Source of the DNA: Paraburkholderia sp.
GTDB lineage: Bacteria; Pseudomonadota; Gammaproteobacteria; Burkholderiales; Burkholderiaceae
Length of the DNA stretch: 64,000 bases
Reading direction: 5' to 3'
Assembly (NCBI RefSeq): GCF_024281035.1
Contig: NZ_JAMXLH010000035.1
Coordinates: 1 to 64,000, forward strand
Made by a program: the position numbers and the translations under genes. Positions 22,693 to 32,435 of the stretch are shown here, piece after piece. Every line of letters begins with the position of its first letter. Position 1 is the first letter of the stretch. The notes under the pieces are model-generated. The model ran no database searches and was not told where the DNA came from. It worked only from the letters and a program-made list of their open reading frames with translations.

Positions 22693-23934
22693 ATGGCTGT
22701 CAATTTTCCCTCGATCGATCCCGCGCAACTTCATCCGGTCGCCGGCGTGACGCTTGGCTGGGCTGAAGCCAACATCCGCAAGCCCAACCGCAAGGACGTG
22801 CTGGTGATTTCCGTCGACGAAGGCGCGAGCGTCGCGGGCGTGTTCACGCTAAACCGCTTCTGCGCGGCGCCGGTGACGGTGTGCCGCGAGCATCTCGCGA
22901 AGGTGCGCGGCGGCGGCAAGGGAATCCGCGCGCTCGTCATCAACACGGGCAACGCGAATGCGGGCACGGGCGAGCCCGGTCTTGCCGACGCTCGCGCGAC
23001 CTGCGATGAACTCGCGCGTCTCGCGGGCATCGAGCCCGCGCAGGTGCTGCCGTTCTCGACCGGCGTGATTCTGGAGCCGCTGCCCATCGACCGCCTGAAG
23101 GCCGGTCTGCCTGCCGCGCTCGCGAACCGCAAGGCCGCGAACTGGTACGACGCGGCGCAATCGATCATGACCACCGACACGCTGCCGAAGGCCGCGTCGC
23201 GCCAGGTCGTGATCGACGGCCACACGGTCACGCTCACGGGCATCAGCAAGGGTGCGGGCATGATCAAGCCGAACATGGCGACGATGCTCGGCTTCCTCGC
23301 ATTCGATGCGAACGTGGCGCAACCGGTGCTCGACGAACTCGTGAAGCACGTCGCGGACCGCTCGTTCAACTGCATCACCATCGACGGCGATACGTCGACG
23401 AACGACTCGTTCATGCTGGTCGCATCGGGCAAGTCGAGCCTGCCGGCCATCGCGTCGACGGACTCGCCCGCCTACGCGGCGCTGCGCGATGCCGTGACCG
23501 AAGTGGCGCAGACGCTCTCGCAGCTGATCGTGCGCGACGGCGAAGGCGCGACGAAGTTCATGACCGTGCAGGTCGAAGGCGGCAAGGACGTCGCCGAATG
23601 CCGCCAGATCGCCTACGCGATCGGCCACTCGCCGCTCGTGAAGACGGCCTTCTACGCGTCGGATCCCAACCTCGGCCGCATCCTGGCCGCAATCGGCTAT
23701 GCGGGCGTGACGGATCTCGATGTCGGCAAGATCGACCTGTATCTCGACGACGTGCTCGTCGCGAAGAGCGGCGGGCGCAACCCGGCGTATCGTGAGGAAG
23801 ACGGCCAGCGCGTCATGAAGAAGAGCGAGATCCTGATCCGTGTGCTGCTCGGCCGCGGCAATGCGCAGGCCACGATCTGGACCTGCGACCTCTCGCACGA
23901 CTACGTGAGCATCAACGCCGACTACCGCTCCTGA
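22693..23934 (+). CDS. argJ: Bifunctional ornithine acetyltransferase / N-acetylglutamate synthase ArgJ
   Basis: A 413-residue cytoplasmic enzyme of the cyclic arginine pathway. It moves acetyl groups from N-acetylornithine to glutamate. The self-cleavage site lies in [13 protein letters not shown], with Thr of MATML as the new N-terminal nucleophile of the beta chain, near residue 200. [11 protein letters not shown] and the C-terminal NADYRS end are typical. The ATG at 22693 is preferred over an upstream in-frame codon at 22669 because it starts the family's MAVNFPS N-terminus. Confidence 0.97.
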   Translation: MAVNFPSIDPAQLHPVAGVTLGWAEANIRKPNRKDVLVISVDEGASVAGVFTLNRFCAAPVTVCREHLAKVRGGGKGIRALVINTGNANAGTGEPGLADARATCDELARLAGIEPAQVLPFSTGVILEPLPIDRLKAGLPAALANRKAANWYDAAQSIMTTDTLPKAASRQVVIDGHTVTLTGISKGAGMIKPNMATMLGFLAFDANVAQPVLDELVKHVADRSFNCITIDGDTSTNDSFMLVASGKSSLPAIASTDSPAYAALRDAVTEVAQTLSQLIVRDGEGATKFMTVQVEGGKDVAECRQIAYAIGHSPLVKTAFYASDPNLGRILAAIGYAGVTDLDVGKIDLYLDDVLVAKSGGRNPAYREEDGQRVMKKSEILIRVLLGRGNAQATIWTCDLSHDYVSINADYRS

Positions 23935-23969
23935 TCCGGCGGCTTACGGTAATTCAAGCCTTTACGCAC

Positions 23970-24842
23970 ATGGACAAGCTCGAACAGTTTCTGAAGCGCG
24001 CCGAAGCATTGATCGGCCGCCTCGAAGCGGTGCTGCCGCCGGCCGCTCCGGTCGTCGACTGGAACGCGGCAGTGGCGTTTCGCTGGCGCAAGCGTCAGGG
24101 CCGCGGCTATCTGCAGCCGGTGCCGTCGGTGTCGCCGATTACGCTCGACGACCTGCAGAACATCGACCGCCAGAAAGATCTCATCGAACGCAACACACGC
24201 CAGTTCGTGCAGAACAAGCCCGCGAACAACGTGCTGCTTACCGGTGCGCGCGGCACGGGCAAGTCTTCGCTGATCAAGGCGTGCCTGAACGCGTTCGCGA
24301 ACGACGGCCTGCGCCTCATCGAAGTCGACAAGGACGATCTGCACGATCTGGGTGACATCGTCGATCTGATCTCGGGGCGCACCGAGCGTTTCATCGTGTT
24401 CTGCGACGACCTCTCGTTCGAGGAAGGCGAATCGGGCTACAAGGCGCTCAAGGTGGCGCTGGACGGCTCGGTGGCCGCGCAGGGCGACAACGTGCTGATC
24501 TACGCGACCTCGAACCGCCGCCACTTGCTGCCCGAGTACATGAGCGAGAACGAGACGTACCGGCATATGCCGGACGGCGAAATCCATCCGGGCGAGGTGA
24601 TCGAGGAGAAGATCTCGCTGTCCGAGCGCTTCGGCCTGTGGGTGAGCTTCTATCCGTTCAAGCAGGACGACTATCTGACGATCGTCGGCCACTGGCTGCG
24701 CCATTTCGGCTGTGGCGACGCCGATGTCGAAGCCGCGCGCGGCGATGCGCTCGTCTGGGCGCTGGAGCGCGGCTCGCGCTCGGGCCGCGTCGCGTGGCAG
24801 TTCGCGCGCGACTGGTCGGGCAAGAAGGTGCAAGACGCATGA
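23970..24842 (+). CDS. DUF815-family AAA+ ATPase
   Basis: A 290-residue cytoplasmic ATPase. The Walker A loop LLTGARGTGKSSLIKA is near residue 90 and Walker B is FIVFCDDLSFEEGE near 147. YATSNRRHLLPEYM looks like sensor 1. The DUF815 family has no settled function. Its stop overlaps the mutT start (ATGA), so the two are probably co-translated and follow argJ by 35 bases. Confidence 0.88.
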   Translation: MDKLEQFLKRAEALIGRLEAVLPPAAPVVDWNAAVAFRWRKRQGRGYLQPVPSVSPITLDDLQNIDRQKDLIERNTRQFVQNKPANNVLLTGARGTGKSSLIKACLNAFANDGLRLIEVDKDDLHDLGDIVDLISGRTERFIVFCDDLSFEEGESGYKALKVALDGSVAAQGDNVLIYATSNRRHLLPEYMSENETYRHMPDGEIHPGEVIEEKISLSERFGLWVSFYPFKQDDYLTIVGHWLRHFGCGDADVEAARGDALVWALERGSRSGRVAWQFARDWSGKKVQDA

Positions 24843-25261
24843 GCGGCGCCAACGGAGCAGGCAAGGCGCAGACGCGCCCGGTGACCGAAGTGGCGGTTGG
24901 CGTGATGGTGCAGCCGGACGGCCGCTATCTGCTCGCGCAGCGCCCCGACGGCAAACCCTACGCGGGCTACTGGGAGTTTCCGGGCGGCAAGCTGGAGGCG
25001 GGCGAGTCGGTCGAGGCGGCGCTTGCGCGCGAGCTGCACGAGGAACTGGGCATCGACGTGAAGGCGTGCCATCTGTGGCACACGCTCGAACACGATTACC
25101 CGCACGCCTATGTGCGCCTCTATTTCTGCAAGGTGACCGAGTGGAGCGGCGAGCCGCACGGACGCGAGGGCCAGGCGTTCGTCTGGCAGTCGCTGCCAGC
25201 GAGCGTCGAACCGCTTCTGCCAGCTGCAATTCCAGTGCTGGAATTGCTGGCCGCCGAGTGA
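24839..25261 (+). CDS. mutT: MutT-like Nudix hydrolase
   Basis: A 140-residue Nudix protein that probably hydrolyses 8-oxo-dGTP to prevent A:T to C:G mutation. The Nudix box reads GGKLEAGESVEAALAREL then HEELGI, with the glutamates that bind Mg in place, at about residues 44-67. YWEFPGGK and the C-terminal half match short MutT proteins. The ATG at 24839 overlaps the DUF815 stop; upstream in-frame extension runs through that gene. Substrate specificity is inferred from family. Confidence 0.88.
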   Translation: MSGANGAGKAQTRPVTEVAVGVMVQPDGRYLLAQRPDGKPYAGYWEFPGGKLEAGESVEAALARELHEELGIDVKACHLWHTLEHDYPHAYVRLYFCKVTEWSGEPHGREGQAFVWQSLPASVEPLLPAAIPVLELLAAE

Positions 25262-25267
25262 GGCGAC

Positions 25268-25360
25268 AAAAAAAGCCGCTGCGTGAATTGAACTGCACCC
25301 CGTAAGTTGGACACCGATCCAACCTTTGGGGGGCAGTTCAGAATCGCGTAGCGGCTTTTT
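25268..25360. terminator. Long inverted-repeat hairpin between convergent mutT and yacG, built from insertion-sequence-like ends
   Basis: Two arms of about 42 bases pair imperfectly around a short centre. The outer part (AAAAAGCCGCT and AGCGGCTTTTT) is a bidirectional intrinsic terminator. The inner part holds TGAACTGCACCCC..AAGTTGGA (25289-25313) and its inverted partner (25318-25340). This inner sequence resembles the terminal inverted repeats of IS3-family elements, here joined with no transposase between them. It could be a relic or a miniature element that was kept as terminator. Confidence 0.75.
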
Positions 25361-25414
25361 GCTTTTGGGTGCGCCTGCTTGTTGACCCGCTTAGTGGCCT
25401 GCTTATTGGCTTGA

Positions 25415-25609
25415 TTACTGGCGCGTGTCGGTGGGGGGCGCGTCGTCGGGCGGCGTCTCGTCGTCGTTACCGCCGATGCGGTACTTTTCGGCGGCCCAGG
25501 CGCCCAGGTCGATTTGCCTGCAACGTTCGGAGCAGAACGGGCGGAACCGGTTTTCCGGCACCCAGCGGACATCCTTGCCGCAAGTCGGACATTTGACGAC
25601 GGTGACCAT
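25415..25609 (-). CDS. yacG: YacG-type zinc-binding protein
   Basis: A 64-residue protein with four zinc-binding cysteines, CPTCGK at residues 7-12 and CSERC at 26-30, and an acidic Pro-rich tail. In E. coli YacG binds GyrB and inhibits DNA gyrase. The start has [10 protein letters not shown], typical for the family. It lies 51 bases downstream of zapD and after coaE, the usual coaE-zapD-yacG order. Confidence 0.93.
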   Translation of the reverse strand: MVTVVKCPTCGKDVRWVPENRFRPFCSERCRQIDLGAWAAEKYRIGGNDDETPPDDAPPTDTRQ

Positions 25610-25660
25610 TTGCTTAGTCGGCTGCTGCCGCGTTGGTGAACATGTTGCCGCGGCGCGACA

Positions 25661-26416
25661 TCAAAGGCTGCACAGCGTCAGCTGGAACGGCACGTCGACA
25701 TCGACGGCGCGCGGCCGCAGATCGCCGTCCTGCACGGTGAAGCGCACCCACAGCATGTACTTGTTGGCGCTCGCTTCCGGGATCATGCGCAAATCCGGTG
25801 CCACGCGTACCTGCATCAGCTGATAGGCACGGCCCGCGAGCATCTGCTGGTAGCTGCCCTGCATCGCCATCACCTTCGACGCCTGACCCGATTCGCGTGC
25901 GAGACGCAACACGATCGAGGCCGCGTCGCGTAGCGGCAGCAGCGGCATCACCCACTTGGCAATGTCTTGACGGCGCTGGTCGGGATGCAATTGTTGCCAT
26001 GCGTAGTACGACGGCAGGTCGAACTTGCAGGTGCCGCCCGGAATGATCGCGCGGCTGCGGATGCTCGTGAGCCACTCGTTTTCGGAGAGATGCTGGCCGG
26101 TCTTGCCCTGCATCTGCGTGAGGCCCGCGAGTGTCTGCTCGATCTCGCCGAGCACGGTTTCGAGCGCGTTCTGTTCGATGCCGGGATTGCCGCGGAACGG
26201 TGCGAGCGTCTGACGTTGCCTTTCGAGTTCCTTCATCAGGTCCGACTTGAGGTCGGCGCGGCCTGCGACTTCCGCAATTTCGAAAAGCGTGGTGAGCGCG
26301 ACGTGGTGTTCCCTCGGATCCTCCTGCGTCAGGAAAAACGTGAAGCGCTCGAACAGGTCTTCGAGGCGCAGCAGCGTACGGATTCGCTCGTTGAAGGGAT
26401 ACTCGTAAAGAATCAA
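25661..26416 (-). CDS. zapD: FtsZ-associated protein ZapD
   Basis: A 251-residue cytoplasmic protein that bundles FtsZ filaments by binding the FtsZ C-terminal peptide. [19 protein letters not shown] at the N-terminus and [15 protein letters not shown] in the middle are family signatures. The start codon is TTG, chosen because it yields exactly the conserved N-terminus. The matching FtsZ tail is encoded at 16.6 kb. A 256-base gap separates it from coaE upstream. Confidence 0.95.
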   Translation of the reverse strand: MILYEYPFNERIRTLLRLEDLFERFTFFLTQEDPREHHVALTTLFEIAEVAGRADLKSDLMKELERQRQTLAPFRGNPGIEQNALETVLGEIEQTLAGLTQMQGKTGQHLSENEWLTSIRSRAIIPGGTCKFDLPSYYAWQQLHPDQRRQDIAKWVMPLLPLRDAASIVLRLARESGQASKVMAMQGSYQQMLAGRAYQLMQVRVAPDLRMIPEASANKYMLWVRFTVQDGDLRPRAVDVDVPFQLTLCSL

Positions 26417-26672
26417 GCGCGCTCGCCTCTGGCGTGGTCGGTGAAGGATTGCAGCACATTCTAATGCCGCAAGACTACGGTCGCAATCGCGAGGGGACCG
26501 AGCAGTTGCGCGTAATTTCCGCAGACCGCACGTTGATCACCGCCCGATCACGCGCGGATCGCCGGCTTGTCACCGGGTTATCACCAGCATGACGCGCTCG
26601 TGTCGCAACGCTTAAGTACGACGAACGCTTCTTTGCACGCCTATGGCGCAGGCTTGTCGAGGCTGCTGCAGC

Positions 26673-27296
26673 TCAGGCGTGCGGGCCTGCTGCCTGTTCC
26701 TGTGCAAGCGCGACGAACTCCGCGTGCAGTGCGTCCACGTCGCGGCCGAGCGTTTCGAGCGATGCGCCGTCGTTGATCACGACGTGGTCCGCTGCGGCGA
26801 GACGCGCCTCGCGCGTAGCCTGGCGCGCGATGATGGCCAGCACCTGCTCGCGCGTGAAACCATTGCGGCGCATCACGCGTGCGATCTGTGTCTCGACGCT
26901 GCAGTCGACATCGAGTACACGGTCGACGCGTTTCTTCCAGGTACCGGACTCCACAAGAAGCGGCACCACGACGATCACATAGGGCCCGCTCGCGGCGCGC
27001 GACGCCCGCTCGGTCTCCGAGCGGATCAGCGGATGCGTGATCGCTTCGAGACGCTTGCGCGCCGATTCGTCGCTAAAGACCAGCGCGCGCATGCGGGCGC
27101 GGTCCATCGAGCCGTCGGGTGCAACGAATTCGGGTCCGAATTGTTCCAGGATCTGTGGCATCGCGGCGCCGTGGGGCGCCGTGATCCGATGGGCGATCAG
27201 ATCGGTGTCGATCACCGGCACACCGCGTGCCGCAAACAGATCCGCCACAGTCGATTTGCCGCTGCCTATGCCTCCTGTCAGTCCGACTAGGAACAT
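26673..27296 (-). CDS. coaE: Dephospho-CoA kinase
   Basis: A 207-residue P-loop kinase for the last step of coenzyme A synthesis. The Walker A loop [15 protein letters not shown] is at residues 5-19, followed by VIDTDLIAH. The lid region and the [11 protein letters not shown] stretch are typical. It starts 3 bases after the prepilin peptidase stop, so it is probably in the same transcript. Confidence 0.96.
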   Translation of the reverse strand: MFLVGLTGGIGSGKSTVADLFAARGVPVIDTDLIAHRITAPHGAAMPQILEQFGPEFVAPDGSMDRARMRALVFSDESARKRLEAITHPLIRSETERASRAASGPYVIVVVPLLVESGTWKKRVDRVLDVDCSVETQIARVMRRNGFTREQVLAIIARQATREARLAAADHVVINDGASLETLGRDVDALHAEFVALAQEQAAGPHA

Positions 27297-27299
27297 CGA

Positions 27300-28223
27300 T
27301 CAGTTCCCCCACACAAAATAGAGCGGCGTGCCTGCGAACAGCGTGACAAACGCGCCCAGGGCGAGATACGGACCGAACGGCAGCGGCTCTTCGAAGCGCA
27401 TGCGACCGGTCCATGTGGCCGCGAGTCCAATTACGGCGCCCGCGACGGCGGCAATTGCGACGATCTGGGGCAGCGCGCCCCAGCCGAGCCACGCGCCGAG
27501 CGCAGCCAGCAGCTTGAAGTCGCCCTGGCCCATGCCTTCGATGCCGCGCAACAGCCGGAACAGCCAATAGATGCACCAGAGTGCGAGATAGCCCGCGATC
27601 GCACCGATCACGGCATCGTGCAGGCTGACGAACGTACCGGACAGATTCACGATCAGTCCGCACCAGAGCAGCGGCTGCGTGATTTCGTCGTAAAGCATCT
27701 GATGTTCGAGATCGATCGCGCTTGCAGCGATCAGCGCCGCGCATAGTGCGAACGCGGCCAGCGCCTTGCCCGAAGGGCCGAACACGGCGAGCGCGAGCAG
27801 TGCACAAATCGCACCCGCGAGTTCGATGAGCGGATAGCGAATGCTCACGCGTGCGCGGCAGTGGCTGCAGCGTCCGCGCAGTACGAGCCAGCTCAGCACG
27901 GGAATGTTCTCCCACGCGCGCAGTACGTGGCCGCAGTGCGGGCAGGCGCTGCGCGGAAGCCACAGGTTGTAGCGGCCGGGCAGGCCGTCGTCGGCGAGGT
28001 GCTCGCCGGTGGTTTTCGCGACGTCGGCGGAATCGGCGGAGTCGGCGGCATCGGCGCGCCAGGCGCGTTCGAGCATGATCGGCAAGCGATGCACGACCAC
28101 GTTCAGAAAGCTGCCCACGACGAGCCCCAGCACGATTGCCAGGCACGCCAGAACGGCGGGCGGTAACGCACCGAGTGGTCCGTCAGACGCGAACCCTGTA
28201 GTGAACAGAATATGAGCGGGCAT
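27300..28223 (-). CDS. pilD: Type IV prepilin peptidase / methyltransferase PilD
   Basis: A 307-residue polytopic membrane aspartic protease that cuts and N-methylates type IV prepilins and type II secretion pseudopilins. The cytoplasmic loop has the two zinc pairs CPHC and CSHC. The catalytic aspartates are in AIDLEHQ and GQGDFK. About eight hydrophobic segments follow. It is downstream of pilC and pilB and upstream of coaE. Confidence 0.95.
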   Translation of the reverse strand: MPAHILFTTGFASDGPLGALPPAVLACLAIVLGLVVGSFLNVVVHRLPIMLERAWRADAADSADSADVAKTTGEHLADDGLPGRYNLWLPRSACPHCGHVLRAWENIPVLSWLVLRGRCSHCRARVSIRYPLIELAGAICALLALAVFGPSGKALAAFALCAALIAASAIDLEHQMLYDEITQPLLWCGLIVNLSGTFVSLHDAVIGAIAGYLALWCIYWLFRLLRGIEGMGQGDFKLLAALGAWLGWGALPQIVAIAAVAGAVIGLAATWTGRMRFEEPLPFGPYLALGAFVTLFAGTPLYFVWGN

Positions 28224-28250
28224 GGGCGGTATTGGAATCTGGCAGCGATG

Positions 28251-29477
28251 CTACACCACGTTGCCGAGTTGGATGATAGGAAGATACATCGCGACGACAA
28301 GTCCGCCGACGAGCGCGCCGAGCACGACGATTACGAGCGGCTCGCACAAACTCGAAAGCAGCCCGATTTTTTCGTCAACCTGACGGTCGGCGAGCGACGC
28401 GACGTCGAGCAGCATCGCGTCGAGCGCACCCGACTCTTCCGCGACGGCAACCGGCTGGATCACTTCGGCAGGAAAGCAGCCGGCAGCGCGCATGGCGGCC
28501 GCGAGCCGCTCGCCATGCCGCAACCGTGCGCTGATGCCCGCACTCGCGTGGTCGAAGTGAGCGTTGCCGCTGGCATGGGTGAGCGAGTCGAATGCGTCGG
28601 CGAGCGGCGTGCCCGCGGCGAGTAGCGTTCCGAGCGCCCGGCTCCAGCGCGCTGCGCAGAGTGCGGTGAGCAGCGTGCCCGCGAGCGGTAGTTTCAGCGC
28701 GAGGCGACCGAAGGCGATGCGAGCGCGCGCGGAACGGCGCATTGCGCTACGCGACACGAACACGGCTGTTGCGCAGCATGCAGTGACGGGCAAGCTCCAG
28801 CGTGCCGCCGCCGCGGACAGCATCAGCACGAACTGCGTGGGCGCTGGCAATGCCGCGCCGAAGCCTTCGAAGATTTGCTTGAACGTTGGGACGACCCAGA
28901 TGAGCAATGCCGCCGTGATCGCGACCGCGAGCAACAGCACGGCAACCGGATAGGTGAGTGCGGCACGCACTTTGGTGCGCTGTGTGGCGGCGCGCTCTCG
29001 ATCGTCGGCAATGCGCGCGAGCACCGCGGGCAGCGCGCCCGACGCCTCGCCGACCGCTACCAGCTGGCAATACAGTGCGCCGAAACGCCGAGGATGGCGT
29101 GCGAGTGAATCGGAAAAGCGCATGCCGGCCGAGATATCGCGCGCGAGTGTGCCGACGATGCGCGGCATGCCCTGCGGTCCCGGTGACTGTGCAAGCAGGT
29201 CGAGTGCGGGCGCAAGCGGCAGGCCGGCGCGCAGGAGGCTCGACAACTGGCGTGTGAAACGCGTGATGTCTGCGGGACTGGCGTGTGGGACCGGTGCTGC
29301 GCGCTGTCGTGCGAGCACTGTGACCGTGATGCGTTCGCGCTTGAGCGCGTCGCGCACGGCAGCGGCGTCGATAGCGATCGACGTGCCGCGCCTGGGTGCG
29401 CCCGTCGCGTCAATGCCGCGCCATGCGAACCGCCATTCAGACGGCTCGCGATCCGGACGAGGGCGTGCGGGCGTCAT
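28251..29477 (-). CDS. pilC: Type IV pilus inner-membrane platform protein PilC
   Basis: A 408-residue GspF/PilC family protein with two repeated T2SSF domains (about residues 70-195 and 275-395) and three membrane segments. ITRFTRQLSSLLRAGLPL starts the first domain and FPAEVIQPVAVAEESGALD marks the second. It links the assembly ATPase to the pilus. It overlaps pilB by 4 bases. The pilin gene itself is not in this window. Confidence 0.92.
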   Translation of the reverse strand: MTPARPRPDREPSEWRFAWRGIDATGAPRRGTSIAIDAAAVRDALKRERITVTVLARQRAAPVPHASPADITRFTRQLSSLLRAGLPLAPALDLLAQSPGPQGMPRIVGTLARDISAGMRFSDSLARHPRRFGALYCQLVAVGEASGALPAVLARIADDRERAATQRTKVRAALTYPVAVLLLAVAITAALLIWVVPTFKQIFEGFGAALPAPTQFVLMLSAAAARWSLPVTACCATAVFVSRSAMRRSARARIAFGRLALKLPLAGTLLTALCAARWSRALGTLLAAGTPLADAFDSLTHASGNAHFDHASAGISARLRHGERLAAAMRAAGCFPAEVIQPVAVAEESGALDAMLLDVASLADRQVDEKIGLLSSLCEPLVIVVLGALVGGLVVAMYLPIIQLGNVV

Positions 29478-30808
29478 GGCGAATCCGTGGCCGAAAGCGC
29501 TTCGGCGAGGCTCGTCGTGCCGTCGCGTACGCGTGCCAGTGCGGCTTCGCGCAGCGTCGCCGCGCCGTCAGCGCGCGCCTGCTGCGCAATGACGTGTGCG
29601 CCTTGCTTCGCGACGATCCGTTCGCGCATCGCGGCCGTGACCGGCATGACCTCATGGATTCCGATGCGCCCGCGATACCCGATGCCGTGGCACGATTCGC
29701 AGCCGCATGCTTCGTAAATCGTTTGATCGCCGTCCAGCCCGGCTTCCAGGCCGGCCGCGCGCAACGCCGCTGCCGATTCGCGGGCCGGCACGCGACATTG
29801 CGGGCATAGCCGACGCACGAGCCGCTGCGCCGTGACGAGCCGCAGCGCGCCCGCGAGGTTATACGGCGCGACGCCGATATCGATCAGGCGCGCGGCTGCC
29901 GCGGGCGCGTCGTTGGTGTGCAGTGTCGAGAGCACGAGGTGTCCGGTCTGCGCGGCCTTCACCGCGACGCTCGCGGTTTCCTCGTCGCGAATCTCGCCGA
30001 TCATGATCACGTCCGGGTCCTGGCGCAGCAATGCGCGCAGGGCGACGGCAAACGTGAGTCCGGCCTTCTCGCGCACGTTGACCTGGTTGATGCCCGCGAG
30101 CTGGATCTCGGCGGGATCTTCCACCGAACATAAATTGCGCGAGTCGTTGTTGAGCATCTGCAGGAAGCAGTACAGCGAGAGCGTCTTGCCGCTGCCGGTC
30201 GGCCCCGTCACGAGCACGAGGCCGTGCGGTGCGCGGATCGCATCGGCGACGCTCTGCCGCTGTGCTTCGTCGAGCCCGAGCGCCGCGAGCGTGAGGTTTT
30301 CGGGCAACGCTTCGAGCCGCCGCAACACGAGCTTTTCGCCGAACAGCGTAGGCAGCGAATTCACGCGATAGTCTTCGGCGGCCTGAGCCGGTAGCGGCGA
30401 TATGAGCCGCAGGCGGCCGTCGAGCGGAACGCGCCGCTCGGCGATATCCATGCGTGCGAGCACCTTGACGCGCGTGATGAACGCATCGCGTAGATGCCTG
30501 GGCGGACGCGCCACCTCGTGCAGCACGCCATCGATGCGCAGCCGGATACGCCAGCCGTGCTCGAGCGGCTCGACGTGAAGATCGGAGGCGTTGCGGCGTG
30601 CCGCAACGCTCAGCATGTCGGTGAGGAGGTGCACGGCGGGAGCGTCGTCGACGCCCGCCGAGGCAGCGGGTGTGGCCGATGCGGCCGCCGCTGAGGGAGT
30701 GACGAAGAGCGGCGCGGGCACCGCGGGGCGCGGCGCGCCGCCGCTTGCCGAAGACTGAAGAGCCGCGAATGCGCGGCTCGACGCCAAACGATCAGGAATG
30801 GAAACCAT
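29474..30808 (-). CDS. pilB: Type IV pilus assembly ATPase PilB, short form
   Basis: A 444-residue GspE/PilB ATPase. Walker A is TGPTGSGKT near residue 200, the Asp box IGEIRDEETA and His box STLHTNDA follow, and four zinc cysteines lie in CPQC and CESC near the C-terminus. PilB is usually about 560 residues; here the N-terminal GspE domain is missing and is replaced by about 60 low-complexity Ala/Pro residues before NASDLHVEP. The start at 30808 is the first ATG. GspE of a type II system is the alternative, but the pilC-pilD neighbours favour pili. Confidence 0.88.
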   Translation of the reverse strand: MVSIPDRLASSRAFAALQSSASGGAPRPAVPAPLFVTPSAAAASATPAASAGVDDAPAVHLLTDMLSVAARRNASDLHVEPLEHGWRIRLRIDGVLHEVARPPRHLRDAFITRVKVLARMDIAERRVPLDGRLRLISPLPAQAAEDYRVNSLPTLFGEKLVLRRLEALPENLTLAALGLDEAQRQSVADAIRAPHGLVLVTGPTGSGKTLSLYCFLQMLNNDSRNLCSVEDPAEIQLAGINQVNVREKAGLTFAVALRALLRQDPDVIMIGEIRDEETASVAVKAAQTGHLVLSTLHTNDAPAAAARLIDIGVAPYNLAGALRLVTAQRLVRRLCPQCRVPARESAAALRAAGLEAGLDGDQTIYEACGCESCHGIGYRGRIGIHEVMPVTAAMRERIVAKQGAHVIAQQARADGAATLREAALARVRDGTTSLAEALSATDSP

Positions 30809-30884
30809 CGGACGGAGCCACCTCGAACAAGGAACGGCTCCATCATCGAACGGCGCACGGCTCGCGCGCCATTCGGCCGGATGG

Positions 30885-32192
30885 CTAACGGCGCGACAGC
30901 AGCTTCTTCGTTTTCTTCGGCGGGTTCGCGCCCGGCTTGAAGAGCTTCACCGTGCGCACGGACTGATCGTCGCTGCGCAGCACTTCGAGTTTCGCGTCGC
31001 CGATCTGCATGCACACGTCGCCTTCCGGAATCTCTTCGAGCGCTTCGAGGATCAGGCCGTTGAGCGTCTTCGGTCCGTCGGTGGGAAGCGTCAGGTGCAG
31101 CCAGCGATTCAGTTCGCGCAACGGCATGCTGCCGGGCACGATGCATTCGCCGTCCTCGTTCCAGCCGCCGCGGCCCGCGCCGCTTCTCGGCAGCGTCGTC
31201 GTGAATTCGCCGATCAGTTCTTCGATGATGTCTTCCGGCGTGACGATGCCTTCCATCTCGCCGTATTCGTTCACGACGAGCGCGATGCGGTGACGGCTTT
31301 CCTGGAAGTACTGAAGCTGCTGGAACACGGGCGTGCCGGTCGGCACGAAGTAGGGATCGGCGAGCAGCTCGCGCAGCGTCTCGCGGTCCACTTGCCGGTT
31401 GTGCAGCGCGGACAGCGTCTTGCGCACGTGCAGCACGCCCAGCACGCGGTCGATATCGCCCTGATAGACGATCAGCTTGTTGTGATAGCAGGTTTCGAGC
31501 TGATGCAGGATGTCTTCGAGCGGCGCTTCGAAGTCGAGCGCCTCGATGCGGCGGCGCGGGATCATCACATCGTCGACGGTGATGTTTTCGAGATCGAACA
31601 GGTTCAGCAGGATGCTGCGGTGCTTGGTCGGCATGAAGCTGCCGGATTCGAGCACGATAGTGCGCAGTTCCTCGGTCGAGAGGCGCTGGTCGCGACCCTG
31701 GCTCGTGTTGATGCGCAACAGGCGCAGGACGCCGTTCGCGAACTGGTTCACGAACCACACGACAGGCTTGGTGACGCGCATGAGCGGCGCGATCATGAGG
31801 CTCGCGGGCAGGGCGATCTTCTCGGGGAAGGTCGCGCCGACGATCTTCGGCATGATTTCCGCGAACACGATGATCAGGAATGCGACGATGCCGGTCGCGA
31901 TCGACAGGACCAGATTGTCATGGCCGAACGTGCGCAGCGCGATCGAGGTGGTGAGGACCGGGATGATCGTGTTGAACAGGTTGTTGCCGATCAGGATCAC
32001 GGTGAGCAACAGGTCGGTGCGGCCGAGCAGGTTTTGCGCGGTCTTCGCGCCGAGCGCGCCGTGGTTGACGAGGTATTTCAGTCGATGACGGTTGAGCGCC
32101 ATCATCGACGTTTCAGAGATGGAGAAGAAGCCGGAGCCGATGAGCAGGAGTAAGACGGCGCAAACTTGCGCCCATAAAGGAATTTGGTCCAC
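30885..32192 (-). CDS. CorB/HlyC-CorC family membrane protein
   Basis: A 435-residue protein with an N-terminal DUF21 (CNNM) domain of about four membrane segments, a pair of CBS domains (about residues 205-335; MIPRRRIEALDFEAP, EGIVTPEDIIEELIG) and a C-terminal CorC_HlyC domain (GDVCMQIGDAKLEV). Members move or sense Mg2+ and related divalent ions. Start is GTG. The substrate cannot be read from sequence. Confidence 0.9.
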   Translation of the reverse strand: MDQIPLWAQVCAVLLLLIGSGFFSISETSMMALNRHRLKYLVNHGALGAKTAQNLLGRTDLLLTVILIGNNLFNTIIPVLTTSIALRTFGHDNLVLSIATGIVAFLIIVFAEIMPKIVGATFPEKIALPASLMIAPLMRVTKPVVWFVNQFANGVLRLLRINTSQGRDQRLSTEELRTIVLESGSFMPTKHRSILLNLFDLENITVDDVMIPRRRIEALDFEAPLEDILHQLETCYHNKLIVYQGDIDRVLGVLHVRKTLSALHNRQVDRETLRELLADPYFVPTGTPVFQQLQYFQESRHRIALVVNEYGEMEGIVTPEDIIEELIGEFTTTLPRSGAGRGGWNEDGECIVPGSMPLRELNRWLHLTLPTDGPKTLNGLILEALEEIPEGDVCMQIGDAKLEVLRSDDQSVRTVKLFKPGANPPKKTKKLLSRR

Positions 32193-32396
32193 GCGTCGTG
32201 AATGTCAGAGTGAGTGAAACGGATGAGATGACTATAGCAGAGGGGTGTTGCGGTACTGGCGCCGCGATGCAGCCGGCGTTGGAGTGCACACAGAGGCGGA
32301 CAGGGCGCGGGGACTGGACCATCCCGGTCGTGCGGCAGGCGCGAAGTGAGTCTTAAGAAGCAAGCCTTAAGACGTGAGCCTTAAAAAGCAGGCAAA

Positions 32397-32427
32397 AAAA
32401 AACCGCACAGCGTGTGTGCGGTTTTTT
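32397..32427 (-). terminator. Terminator of the tRNA-Pro gene
   Basis: CCGCACA and TGTGCGG pair around a 5-base loop, flanked by A and T runs of at least six, giving an intrinsic terminator on both strands just 3' of the tRNA. Confidence 0.9.
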
Positions 32428-32435
32428 AGAAATTC

